DNA from: Verrucomicrobia subdivision 3 bacterium UBA693
GTDB lineage: Bacteria > Verrucomicrobiota > Verrucomicrobiia > Limisphaerales > UBA8199
Direction: 5' to 3'
Length of the DNA stretch: 13,279 nucleotides
Assembly (NCBI GenBank): GCA_002298785.1
Contig: DBMR01000094.1
Location: 1-13,279, forward strand
Positions 1 through 6,580 of the stretch are shown in pieces; positions within the stretch are counted from its first letter, which is position 1; each line of letters opens with the position of its first letter. The position numbers and the translations under genes are program-made. The notes beneath the pieces were generated by a model. The model made no database searches. It saw only the letters and a list, made by a program, of their open reading frames with translations, and had not been told where the DNA came from.

Positions 1-2
1 AC

Positions 3-2939
3 ATTTTTTCACAGCTTCTCACCGGCGGCGCGCCTGCCAGCCTCGTCTGGCAAGGCAACGACCCCACCAATCCGACTTGGTGGAACACCGCCACCACCGC
101 CAACTGGCTCAACGGCGCTTTCAGCGACGTGTTCATGGCGGGCGATGTTGTCCAGTTCGACGACAACGCCATCGGCACCACGGCCAGCCTGATCGGGCTC
201 GTGCAGCCTTCCTTCATCCGCCTGGCCAATGCCACCAAGCCCATCACCATCGGCGGCGCGGGCAGCCTTTCGACTCCGAGCCTGAGCAATGAGGGCGGGA
301 GCACCACCACCATCGCAAATAACGCGGGCAACACCTTCTTGAACGGCGTCACCAATGTCAGCGGCACACTGAAGCTGGCCAACACCGGCCTCAACAACTT
401 TGGCGTCGGCGTGCAGGTCAAAGGCGGCGCGCTAAACGTGGCGAACACGGGCGATAACGCCATCGGCCCCGTGACCATTACCGGCGGCGCGATGACCATT
501 GCCAACACCGGCGTGAACACCCTGGGTGCCATCGCGCTGACCAGCGGCACGCTCACCCTCAACCAAGCCGCTCCCACGACCGTCGGCAGCGTGTTGACGG
601 GCGCTGGCACGCTGGTGAAGGAAAACAGCAACATCCTGACTCTGAGTGGTGCCAGTCCGAGCTTCGCGGGTCCGATTCAGGTCAACAACGGCACTTTGAG
701 AGTCGGAGCCGCCACCTCGCTGGGCTATAATGCCCCCAACGGCGGCACCACCATCGCCAGCGGAGCCACACTGGACGTCAACGGCATTGCCATCTCCAAT
801 GAGGTGGTCACCGTCCGGGGCGCGGGGGTCGGCGGCTTGGGTGCAATCGTCAATAGCGGCGGGGGCCAGAACAACGCCCTCAAGGACGTCCTGCTCGCGG
901 GCGACACCGTCTTCGGCGGGCCGAACCGCTGGGATATCCGCGTGAACTCGCTCGGCAACGGCTCGCTCTGCACCGGTGGCAGTCCGTACAACCTCACCAA
1001 GGTCGGCGGGAACCAGGTTTCCTTCGTGAGCGCGAACGTGGACCCGGCCCTGGCCGACGTTCACATCACGTCCGGCCTGTTCGGCTACGAGGGTAACACG
1101 ACTGGATTGGGTGATCCCGTCAGGACGCTCACGATCCGCTCCAACGCTACGGTGCAGTTCTGGGCCGCAACGGTCGCGCTAAACAAACGCATCACCATGG
1201 ATGGCGGCAGCATGCTCCGCGCCGGCAGCGGCACAGCCAACCTGGCCACCGGCCCCGTAACCCTGACGAGCGGCATGGCCAAGCTCGAGGCGGACGCCAG
1301 CATCAACCTCTTTGTGAATGGCGCCATCACGGGCCCTGGTGGCATCACCAAAGGCGCCGCGGGAACGGTCTCGCTGGGCGGTTCGAACGACTTCCTCGGC
1401 CCGATCACCAACAACACAGGCACCCTGATCCTCTCGAACAATGTCGCCACCGGCACGAACAAGGTCCTCTGGGTGAACAGCACCACCGGCGGCTCCGGCA
1501 TCAGTGGCACTCGCGTCACGCTCGCCGGTGGCATCAAGACACCTGCCGACGTCTGGGGTTCCTTCGACAGCCACACCACCGGCGACATTCGCTCGTCAAT
1601 GTACGGGCAGGCTGGCACCAACGAGTGGTCCGGCCCGCTTGACCTCCGGGGGCCCAGCGGCATCGTCAACTTCGCCGCCGACGCCCCGAACGCGCTCATC
1701 GTCAGCGGTCCCGTCACCAACGGTACCTTTGCAGGCACCGTGTTCGTACGCGGCACCGGCGCGGGCACGGTCGCCGGTCAGGTGTACCTCCCCAATGGCA
1801 CCCTCGCCAAGACCGACGCCTCCACCTGGACTGTCGCCTCCACGGGCAATGTTTGGACCAACTGCCAGATCGCCGTCGGGACCATCAAGCTCGGCGCCAA
1901 TGACGCCCTCTGCACCACGGCCCCTTTGCTCATGGGACAATCCGATGCCAACGCGGCAGCGCTTGACCTCAACGGTTTCAACCAGACGTTGCAAGAGCTC
2001 ACACCCATTGTGGGCACCGGCACCCGACGCATCGGCAACAACAGCACCACCGCGGACTCGCTCTTCACCTACGCCGGGGGCGTGAATCCCAGCGTCTTCG
2101 CCGGAACCTTCGTGGACAGCCTCGGCGCGGGCACCCGCCAGGTCGCGCTGATGGTGACCTCGGGCACGCTACAGTTGGCCGGGATGAACACTTACAGCGG
2201 CAACACCACCATCGCGGGGGGCACGCTGGTCCTCATCTCAGCAGGCACCATCGCTCCCACACCGGTGATAGAGGTTCAGGCCGGGGCCACCTTCGATGTG
2301 ACCGGCAAGGGCACCTCTTACACCCTCGCCGCCGGCCAGACGCTCAAGGGCAACGGCACGGTCAGCGGCATGGTGACGGTTGACTCTGGAGCGACCGTCT
2401 CCGCCGGCGCCTCGATCGGCACGCTCGAGTTCACCGACTCGCTGGTCTTCAGCGCTGGCAGCACGAACGTCGCCGAGATTGACAAGAGCGCCACTCCGAC
2501 GTGCGACCGCGTCAACGCCGCGACCATCACTTTTGGCGGCACGCTCGTGGTCAAACATTTCGGCCCGGCCATCGCGCTGGGCGACAGTTGGAAGCTGTTC
2601 AACGCCACCAGCTACAGCGGCAGCTTCGCCGCCATCGTGCCGCCCACTCCCGGCCCCGGCCTCGCCTGGGACACCAGCACACTCGCGACCGACGGGACGC
2701 TGCGCGTTTGGGTGCCGACGCTCACCGGCGTCGTCAAGCTGTCGGACGGCAACTTCGCCCTCACCATCGGCGGCGTCATCGGCCGACCCTACTCCGTGCT
2801 CGCCAGCAGCGACGTGGCCCTGCCGCTGGCCTCCTGGACCGTCCTGACCAACGGCACGATCACCGCCGCGCCGTTTGTGTTCGAGGACCTCACGGCCACG
2901 AACTCCCTGAACCGATTCTACCGCACCTCGACTCCGTAA
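3..2939 (+). CDS. Autotransporter-associated beta-strand repeat protein (5'-truncated by window edge)
   Basis: The reading frame is open from base 3 to the TAA at 2937-2939, giving 978 visible residues; the true start lies upstream. A GTG at 129 is inside the protein, because the preceding codons already read as the family's N-terminal module: a W-x-G-N-D motif, a W-W-N/ANWL motif and then GDVVQFDDNA, the usual 'decorated strand' opening of autotransporter-associated repeat proteins. The body is low in charge, rich in Gly/Thr/Asn/Ala, and built of short strands of the type G-T-L-x-L/V ... G-G-x-x-V, as expected of a right-handed beta-helix. A typical repeat lies around bases 2166-2260 (GTLQLAGMNTYSGNTTIAGG). 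No C-terminal autotransporter barrel and no PEP-CTERM anchor is visible. It ends in a domain with Y-S-V-L-A-S-S and W-T-V-L and the tail RFYRTSTP, a type common in Verrucomicrobiota surface proteins. The role is probably as an exported surface or matrix protein; substrate and partners are unknown. The family call is firm and the function is not. Confidence 0.85.
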   Translation: MFSQLLTGGAPASLVWQGNDPTNPTWWNTATTANWLNGAFSDVFMAGDVVQFDDNAIGTTASLIGLVQPSFIRLANATKPITIGGAGSLSTPSLSNEGGSTTTIANNAGNTFLNGVTNVSGTLKLANTGLNNFGVGVQVKGGALNVANTGDNAIGPVTITGGAMTIANTGVNTLGAIALTSGTLTLNQAAPTTVGSVLTGAGTLVKENSNILTLSGASPSFAGPIQVNNGTLRVGAATSLGYNAPNGGTTIASGATLDVNGIAISNEVVTVRGAGVGGLGAIVNSGGGQNNALKDVLLAGDTVFGGPNRWDIRVNSLGNGSLCTGGSPYNLTKVGGNQVSFVSANVDPALADVHITSGLFGYEGNTTGLGDPVRTLTIRSNATVQFWAATVALNKRITMDGGSMLRAGSGTANLATGPVTLTSGMAKLEADASINLFVNGAITGPGGITKGAAGTVSLGGSNDFLGPITNNTGTLILSNNVATGTNKVLWVNSTTGGSGISGTRVTLAGGIKTPADVWGSFDSHTTGDIRSSMYGQAGTNEWSGPLDLRGPSGIVNFAADAPNALIVSGPVTNGTFAGTVFVRGTGAGTVAGQVYLPNGTLAKTDASTWTVASTGNVWTNCQIAVGTIKLGANDALCTTAPLLMGQSDANAAALDLNGFNQTLQELTPIVGTGTRRIGNNSTTADSLFTYAGGVNPSVFAGTFVDSLGAGTRQVALMVTSGTLQLAGMNTYSGNTTIAGGTLVLISAGTIAPTPVIEVQAGATFDVTGKGTSYTLAAGQTLKGNGTVSGMVTVDSGATVSAGASIGTLEFTDSLVFSAGSTNVAEIDKSATPTCDRVNAATITFGGTLVVKHFGPAIALGDSWKLFNATSYSGSFAAIVPPTPGPGLAWDTSTLATDGTLRVWVPTLTGVVKLSDGNFALTIGGVIGRPYSVLASSDVALPLASWTVLTNGTITAAPFVFEDLTATNSLNRFYRTSTP
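378..560 (+). repeat. Degenerate ~60-bp tandem coding repeat
   Basis: Three successive units inside the beta-strand repeat gene begin at 378, 441 and 501 and encode LANTGLNNFG, VANTGDNAIG and IANTGVNTLG, so the period is 63 then 60 bp (20-21 residues). Each unit ends in a G-G-A/S-x-x-L type turn. This matches one coil per unit of a beta-helix and shows the gene grew partly by short tandem duplication. The units have diverged in third positions, so the duplication is not recent. Confidence 0.6.
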
Positions 2940-2960
2940 CTGTCCGGCAAGTCTCATCTC

Positions 2961-2997
2961 AGGGGCCGGGGCGTTCGCGCTCGGGCCCTTTATCTTT
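2961..2997 (+). terminator. Rho-independent terminator of the beta-strand repeat gene
   Basis: Starting 24 bases after the stop codon, the arms 2963-2973 and 2978-2988 pair over 11 positions around a TTCG tetraloop, with one G-G mismatch and one G-T wobble. The stem is followed by the T-rich tract TTTATCTTT. UUCG-capped GC stems are a classic stable hairpin. The position, strand and tract all fit intrinsic termination of the upstream gene. Confidence 0.75.
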
Positions 2998-3057
2998 GGG
3001 TAAAGAAGTACGGATAGTTCAGGCAAAGCCGGCGGACCTGACTCACCCGAGTAGCAC

Positions 3058-3250
3058 TCAGCACGAGCGGGGGCGCGAAAAGCGAATTCTTATCAGTCTG
3101 GTGCGAAGTTCTTCGACCGTGGCATCGAGATCGGCGGCTCGGATGCCGTCCAGATTGTTGTGCAGCCCGCCCGCGGTGTGGGTGCGCTCGAGCAGCCGCT
3201 ACGCTTCGACGATGAGGGTTGCCAGCCGAGGCCGAGGCCGGGGTCGGGGT
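3058..3250 (-). pseudogene. Possible gene relic with an in-frame amber codon, family unknown
   Basis: On the minus strand, a frame ending at the TGA complementary to 3058-3060 reads like a real helical protein end, including GGLHNNLDGIRAADLDATVE followed by ELRTRL. An in-frame TAG (complement of 3199-3201) interrupts it in a context EA-stop-RLLERTHT, where a CAG-to-TAG change would restore a continuous frame. Upstream the frame runs into a Pro/Arg run encoded by short GC-rich hexamer repeats at about 3222-3250, and no start was identified. I do not recognise the family. It may be a decayed fragment or a chance frame in GC-rich DNA. Confidence 0.25.
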
Positions 3251-3348
3251 CAGACCGTAGAAATGCTTCTCGCCACGCACGAGTCAAGGCGATCCTTGGT
3301 GAGGCAATGAGCTGGTGAAAAATAATTGGCACTCTACAGGGCGACATC

Positions 3349-3612
3349 TCAACCTTTACCAACGAAGTTTTTGAAGAACTGAGCAGCTTGGCGACACGCT
3401 TCTTCCTTGTTATTGGTTCCGAGACCCACCTTTCCTCGTCTACCTTCGTGCTGAACCTGCAGATACCATTCTTGCGCCTCGCGTTGGCGCTTGGCCCTGC
3501 CGTAGACGGGCCGAAAGAGTTTTGTCCGCCAATAATCAACAGTGAATCTCGAAGCCCCGATGAATTTTGGGGGCGCAATTGGGAAGTGAGAAAGCGAGCC
3601 TTGCTTTCTCAC
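3349..3612 (-). pseudogene. N-terminal fragment of a tyrosine-recombinase-type integrase
   Basis: The 87-residue frame begins at a GTG (complement of 3610-3612) and contains FTVDYWRTKLF, then EWYLQVQHEGRRGKVGLGT and NNKEEACRQAAQFFKNFVGKG. This is the pattern of the N-terminal arm-binding part of integrases common in Verrucomicrobiota: a W/Y-x-x-R/Q strand, a G-R-R-x-x-x-x-L-G-T turn, then an Ala-rich helix ending in G-W. The expected Trp after the final Gly is a TGA here, followed by DVAL and then a TAG at the complement of 3334-3336. The core-binding and catalytic domains (R...H-x-x-R...Y) were not found on either strand, so this is a truncated relic, not an active enzyme. It lies about 520 bp from the first tRNA-derived repeat, which fits past integration activity. 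The family assignment is from pattern memory. Confidence 0.5.
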
Positions 3613-3614
3613 TT
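3584..3614. repeat. Perfect 12-bp inverted repeat, 7-nt loop
   Basis: AAGTGAGAAAGC (3584-3595) and GCTTTCTCACTT (3603-3614) are exact reverse complements around a 7-base loop. The right arm can also pair with an adjacent GTGAG at 3616-3620 (CTCAC-TTT-GTGAG), so two foldings compete. The repeat covers the presumed start of the integrase relic. It has no clear T-run on either side, so I do not call it a terminator. It may be an operator or a mobile-element end. Confidence 0.6.
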
Positions 3615-3630
3615 TGTGAGCGGACCCTGA

Positions 3631-3729
3631 GGTGCTTGTACTAAGGGTGATTCTCCAATGGCTTCCCGCAAGACAAACAGTGCCGTCAGCGGCAACCAGC
3701 GTTACTACCGCGTCTTCTATCAGCCGTAG
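3631..3729 (+). pseudogene. Possible relic of a secreted-protein C-terminal tail
   Basis: Between an in-frame TGA at 3628-3630 and the TAG at 3727-3729, a 32-codon frame ends in NQRYYRVFYQP. A terminal R-F/Y-Y-R-V motif closes many Verrucomicrobiota surface proteins, including the one at the left of this window (RFYRTSTP). There is no body of a gene in front of it, so it may be the surviving 3' end of a deleted surface-protein gene. The fragment is short and the resemblance could be chance. Confidence 0.3.
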
Positions 3730-4132
3730 TTGTTACGGGTTTTTCAAGGATCCGTGAAGTGCCGTCCAGGTGAAGCCGTCTGCCGGCTTGCGCCTCTTCT
3801 GATGATGCTCGGCTCACAGGAGAAGCACTGGGCTAACGGAAACAGGCATCGGGTGGACCGACGTGCGGCTGGCGTGTAATTGGCTCTTCAGCGCGGTGAG
3901 AGATTAGTGGCGGCCTCACCAACCAGAAGTGGTCATTCACTCCTGAAAATCCTGACAAACCAATTCTGAGTTAATGAAAATACGCAGCCGTTAGAAAAAG
4001 TCTTTCCACCAGGAATACCTTAGCCCGTAAGCAAAGTGATCTGGATTTCATCCCCGTAAACACGAGGCGAAATGCGTGTCGGCATAATAACGCACAGAAA
4101 ATGGCGTGAAAGATGCCTCGACATAAATCGGG
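3730..4132. other. Stretch with no recognisable gene
   Basis: About 400 bp between the tail relic and the first tRNA-derived repeat. Only short frames with many stops exist on both strands. By eye the base composition is less GC-rich than the flanking genes (not computed). Nothing in it could be assigned. Confidence 0.5.
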
Positions 4133-4191
4133 CTTCGGATCAGAAGGATGTAGTTTCAAGTCCTGCCGGATGCGCCAGTTTGATAATCAAC
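4133..4191 (+). repeat. tRNA-Arg 3'-half direct repeat, copy 1 (att-like)
   Basis: The segment aligns without gaps to a second copy at 5452-5510 (49 of 59 positions identical by my count). It reads as the 3' half of a tRNA: anticodon loop CTTCGGA (4133-4139, anticodon TCG in this alignment), 3' anticodon strand TCAGA, five-base variable loop, a T-loop TTCAAGT (4155-4161), acceptor strand CGGATGC, discriminator G and CCA (4175-4177). A T53/C61 mismatch spoils the T stem and no 5' half precedes it, so it is not a functional tRNA. The similarity continues past CCA to TAATCAAC. Integrases that target tRNA genes use such 3' segments as attachment sites. Confidence 0.65.
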
Positions 4192-4266
4192 GGCGTACGC
4201 AAAATGGGTCTCCATGGAGCGCCCTCTTTCTCTCGCTAAAATCATGACCAATCGGGGCAACTTGCA

Positions 4267-4288
4267 CCGGTCGGTTATTCGCGACCGG
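4267..4288. repeat. 7-bp inverted repeat downstream of the toxin gene
   Basis: CCGGTCG (4267-4273) and CGACCGG (4282-4288) pair around an 8-base loop. It lies about 180 bp beyond the stop of the minus-strand GNAT gene. No T-run follows in the direction of that gene, so a termination role is only possible. The rest of 4192-4465 holds no gene I can support. Confidence 0.35.
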
Positions 4289-4465
4289 CTAAAGGACCCT
4301 TGGGCTGGTGGCGAACCCACTTGTTGGCACAGGCAGGTGAATAGCCACTGCGGCCCGTCTTTTGACTTTCAAACCGGGCTGGGTAGACATCCTCCCTTCC
4401 CTGAAACAGAGACCGAAACGGAGCGATCTTGGATTCCGCTGGGGAGGTGTTTGTGACCAACTTAA

Positions 4466-4978
4466 TCATCCCTTCTCAGCCAGCGCCTCCTGGATAGTCG
4501 CCACCGGCAGGAAGAGTTGGATCTCATTCGAAGGCAGCGGGACAAAACCAAAATGCTCGTAAAAAGCTTTTGCGTCGCGGTTTTTCGCATCGACGAACAG
4601 ACCAATACCGCCTGCCATGCTAAAGATCTCGAGGAACTTCTTCATCGCCGCGACCAGCAGAATTTTTCCCAGACCGTGTCCTTGCCGGTGTTTGGAGACT
4701 GCCAAACGTCCCAGGCGCACCCCGGCGACGCTACGTGGCAATTTTCTCGCCTCAACCGGCGGCAGTGCTTCCGATTGGATTTGGCAGAGGTTCAGGGCAA
4801 AAAAGCCAAGAATCGGTTTCGGCTCCGAAGCTGCTTCCTCCACAAGAACGAACGTGCGTGAGATCCCCCGGGTTGCGTGCTGGCGTGCCGTTTGCTTGAG
4901 AAACAAATTCAGCGGTTCACTCCCGTAATCGAAACCGTCCCGGTCGTGGACCTTTGCCAGAAGCTCAATCCTATGCAC
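4466..4978 (-). CDS. GNAT-family acetyltransferase toxin (TacT/AtaT-like)
   Basis: A 170-residue protein of the length usual for GNAT toxins, which acetylate the amino group of charged aminoacyl-tRNAs and so stop translation. The early F-D/E-x-G-S-E-P-L-x-x-F-L region and the ISRTFVLVEE strand match the toxin subfamily. GVRLGRLAVSKHRQGHGLGK (about 87-105) carries the acetyl-CoA pyrophosphate loop Q-x-x-G-x-G (99-104). The C-terminal AFYEHFGF places Tyr140 at the position of the catalytic Tyr of this family, so the enzyme looks intact. The start is a GTG (complement of 4976-4978) and overlaps the end of the antitoxin gene by 8 bp, so the two are translationally coupled. The pair lies between two tRNA-derived repeats, which suggests horizontal arrival. 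The actual tRNA substrate cannot be read from sequence. Confidence 0.85.
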   Translation of the reverse strand: MHRIELLAKVHDRDGFDYGSEPLNLFLKQTARQHATRGISRTFVLVEEAASEPKPILGFFALNLCQIQSEALPPVEARKLPRSVAGVRLGRLAVSKHRQGHGLGKILLVAAMKKFLEIFSMAGGIGLFVDAKNRDAKAFYEHFGFVPLPSNEIQLFLPVATIQEALAEKG

Positions 4979-5255
4979 GCACAGAGCCCTTGAAGTCTTT
5001 TACGGCAGCCTTTAGGGCCTTATTGGCCTTTGGAGGTGAGTCGAGCAGCGCGAGGACCTTGCGAGCGTCTGTTTGAGACAGCCGAATCACGGACTCACGT
5101 TCAAGAATCCTTTGCGCTTCCTGATAAGCCGTCTGCACTACAAATTGGTTCACGGTGGCACCCAACAGTTCTGCCGCCTGTTCCAACGTTGCGCGGACAT
5201 TTTCCGAAACCCGCGCTGTAATCCGTTTGCGAGGCTCGTCCAATGCATGTTCCAT
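4971..5255 (-). CDS. DUF1778-family antitoxin (TacA-like, ribbon-helix-helix)
   Basis: A 94-residue protein from the ATG at the complement of 5253-5255. RKRITARVSENVRATLEQAA followed by ELLGATVNQFVVQTA is the ribbon-helix-helix DNA-binding segment of DUF1778 antitoxins. The basic, flexible C-terminal half (SPPKANKALKAAVKDFKG) would wrap and block the partner acetyltransferase. An upstream in-frame ATG (complement of 5283-5285) would add ten residues encoded by a perfect palindrome that looks like the operator, so I prefer the internal start. No strong Shine-Dalgarno precedes it. Gene order antitoxin-toxin with an 8-bp overlap is canonical. Autorepression is likely through the adjacent palindrome. 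Confidence 0.85.
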   Translation of the reverse strand: MEHALDEPRKRITARVSENVRATLEQAAELLGATVNQFVVQTAYQEAQRILERESVIRLSQTDARKVLALLDSPPKANKALKAAVKDFKGSVRA

Positions 5256-5262
5256 ATCATAA

Positions 5263-5281
5263 TGGTGCCATTTTGGCACCA
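5263..5281. promoter_or_regulatory. Perfect palindromic operator of the toxin-antitoxin operon
   Basis: TGGTGCCA (5263-5270) and TGGCACCA (5274-5281) form a perfect 8-bp inverted repeat with a 3-base spacer, ending 7 bases before the antitoxin ATG. On the minus strand a consensus -35 hexamer TTGACA (complement of 5285-5290) directly abuts it. A TATGAT lies just past it, but 23 bases from the TTGACA, too far for a standard promoter, so the exact -10 is unresolved. Position and symmetry fit the binding site of the ribbon-helix-helix antitoxin. Confidence 0.65.
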
Positions 5282-5451
5282 GCATGTCAACTCATCTGAA
5301 GTATGTTACGGAGGAGCCGAATCAGGATCGAAATCATCAGTACCTATTTTCATGCCAAGGATCCTATGCCGACCTATACCGATACCAGCCGGCGTTTCTA
5401 AAAGGCCCTGCAAAAATGCTGTTTCCCTGGGGATTTTTCATACTTTCTTAC

Positions 5452-5510
5452 CTTCGGATCAGAAGGTTACAGGTTCAAGTCCTGTCGGACGCGTCACATT
5501 GCTAATCAAC
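5452..5510 (+). repeat. tRNA-Arg 3'-half direct repeat, copy 2 (att-like)
   Basis: This is the better-preserved copy. Anticodon loop CTTCGGA (5452-5458), TCAGA, variable loop AGGTT, a perfect T arm ACAGG/CCTGT around TTCAAGT (5469-5485), acceptor strand CGGACGC, discriminator G and TCA in place of CCA. The bases before it (CTTAC) do not pair with TCAGA, and no D arm or 5' acceptor is present, so only the 3' half exists. Both copies lose similarity just before tRNA position 32, as expected of a recombination core in the anticodon loop. The remaining bases of 5286-5605 show no gene. Confidence 0.65.
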
Positions 5511-5605
5511 CACTTACACCGATATGGATATCCGAGTTCTTTACGCGATATAGCTCGCGACTGTTTTCGTCGGGATATGAACTATGCGAACAAGGAAAGG
5601 TTGCT

Positions 5606-6142
5606 TCACGGAGTAAGTTTGTCGCCGAGTGGGCGACTTTCACGTCCAATCTCACGGGTGGCCTGGCTTGGCTTCCGCGCCTCAGCGCTTACAAAACGCT
5701 CCGCGCGGATGTCGTTGAACTCACTTGCGAGCTGTTGCCGAAACCAGGCAAAGGCGGGGCGTCGCTTGCAGAAAAACAGGTGGCTTGAGCGACTGCGGTG
5801 GTAATCCGAAGAGCCGAAACGGGGGATCGGAATGCGAAACCGGTGAGCTTTCTCCAGGAGGTCAGCCCAGCGGTGTTCGAGTTTTCGGTCTGCCGTTGTG
5901 TACCAGATTTCCACCGGCTGAGCTACTTGCAGCAGGTAATCGATATGCCAATGCGGATCGGCAGTGGACTCGAGATGGTGGCCGAGGCGAGCACACAGCC
6001 CGCCGGAACCGAAGGCACTTCCAACGTAAGCGTAATAGCCGGGGATGATGTCAAATTCACCAAGCCGGCCAACGCCAATATGCTTCATCTGGCGCACCGA
6101 CGCAATCAGGACGTAGGTGCCTTTCTCTTCCGGGAGGTCCAT
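5606..6142 (-). CDS. DUF123 / Uri-type GIY-YIG nuclease-family protein
   Basis: A 178-residue protein. KGTYVLI (7-13), GVGRLG, then GYYAYVGSA (35-43) with GGLCARLGHHL (47-57), HWHIDYLL (64-71), RFGSSD (108-113) and SHLFF (120-124) follow the full order of the DUF123 family. This family belongs to the GIY-YIG nuclease clan and is fused to endonuclease III in some archaea; its biochemical role is poorly known. The usual Cys after FGSSD is Tyr here, and the second Cys is also absent. About 50 residues follow the domain, basic and probably disordered. I chose the ATG at the complement of 6140-6142 because it lies 5 bp after the stop of the upstream tautomerase gene and directly before the domain; an alternative ATG at 6178 would overlap that gene by 31 bp. 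The two genes probably form an operon. Confidence 0.8.
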   Translation of the reverse strand: MDLPEEKGTYVLIASVRQMKHIGVGRLGEFDIIPGYYAYVGSAFGSGGLCARLGHHLESTADPHWHIDYLLQVAQPVEIWYTTADRKLEHRWADLLEKAHRFRIPIPRFGSSDYHRSRSSHLFFCKRRPAFAWFRQQLASEFNDIRAERFVSAEARKPSQATREIGRESRPLGDKLTP

Positions 6143-6147
6143 TCCGA

Positions 6148-6495
6148 TCAACCAAAGGTGCTTCCGTTCCAACCCCAATTGCCGGCTTCCACGTCGGTGA
6201 AGTTCAGGTAAATGCGGTCGGGTGCGATCCCGAGGAAATCCTTCAAGACTTTGCAGATTTGCTCGGAAAGCTTGCGATTCGTTTCACCATTCAGTCCGCC
6301 GATGCCTCGGATGTCCACAAATGCTGCGTCACCGGGTTTCCCGGACATCAACATGGCCGACTGTCCGACGGTGACCATCACATATTGTTCCGGCTTTCCC
6401 GTGGCGCCTGCCACGACCTTTGAGAGTGCGGCCAACAGTGGCTTCTGGTTTTCCTCCGTCAGAGGAACCGTGGTTTCGAGTTTGAGTAGTGGCAT
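6148..6495 (-). CDS. MIF / phenylpyruvate tautomerase family protein
   Basis: A 115-residue homologue of macrophage migration inhibitory factor. MPLLKLETTV gives Pro as the first residue after Met removal, the catalytic base of the tautomerase superfamily. ATGKPEQYVMV aligns with the human MIF segment ATGKPPQYIAV and keeps the active-site Lys. APDRIYLNFTDVEAGNWGWN and the terminal GSTFG match the MIF C-terminus (SPDRVYINYYD ... GWNNSTFA). The vertebrate CxxC redox motif is absent. The expected product is a small cytosolic homotrimer with keto-enol tautomerase activity; the physiological substrate in bacteria is unknown. It leads a probable two-gene unit with the DUF123 gene and is divergent from the MJ1316-type gene across 85 bp. 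Confidence 0.88.
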   Translation of the reverse strand: MPLLKLETTVPLTEENQKPLLAALSKVVAGATGKPEQYVMVTVGQSAMLMSGKPGDAAFVDIRGIGGLNGETNRKLSEQICKVLKDFLGIAPDRIYLNFTDVEAGNWGWNGSTFG

Positions 6496-6580
6496 GCCGA
6501 ATGTTTACACCCATAGCGCGTCGCCCTCAAGCGGTGAAAACGACGAGACATATCGGTCGGCTTATGCGTTATTGATCCAG

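Noticed and set aside
432..1768. Long minus-strand frames inside the beta-strand repeat gene
   Set aside because: They are antisense to a well-supported coding frame, are Ala/Gly/Arg/Val-rich and show no family pattern; GC-rich codons suppress stops on the opposite strand.
2238..3026. Minus-strand frame of 262 codons across the end of the first gene
   Set aside because: It is antisense to the C-terminal domain and to the terminator, with low-complexity Gly/Arg/Ala composition.
3222..3251. GC-rich hexamer repeats as a possible CRISPR or VNTR
   Set aside because: Only four or five imperfect units of 6 bp with no spacers; simple low-complexity sequence.
5420..5500. Complete tRNA gene at the second repeat
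   Set aside because: The T arm and acceptor 3' strand are good, but there is no D arm, no 5' acceptor strand and no paired 5' anticodon strand.
6212..6580. Upstream extension of the MJ1316-type gene
   Set aside because: The frame is open but antisense to the tautomerase, and the family begins exactly at MIPIHELL.
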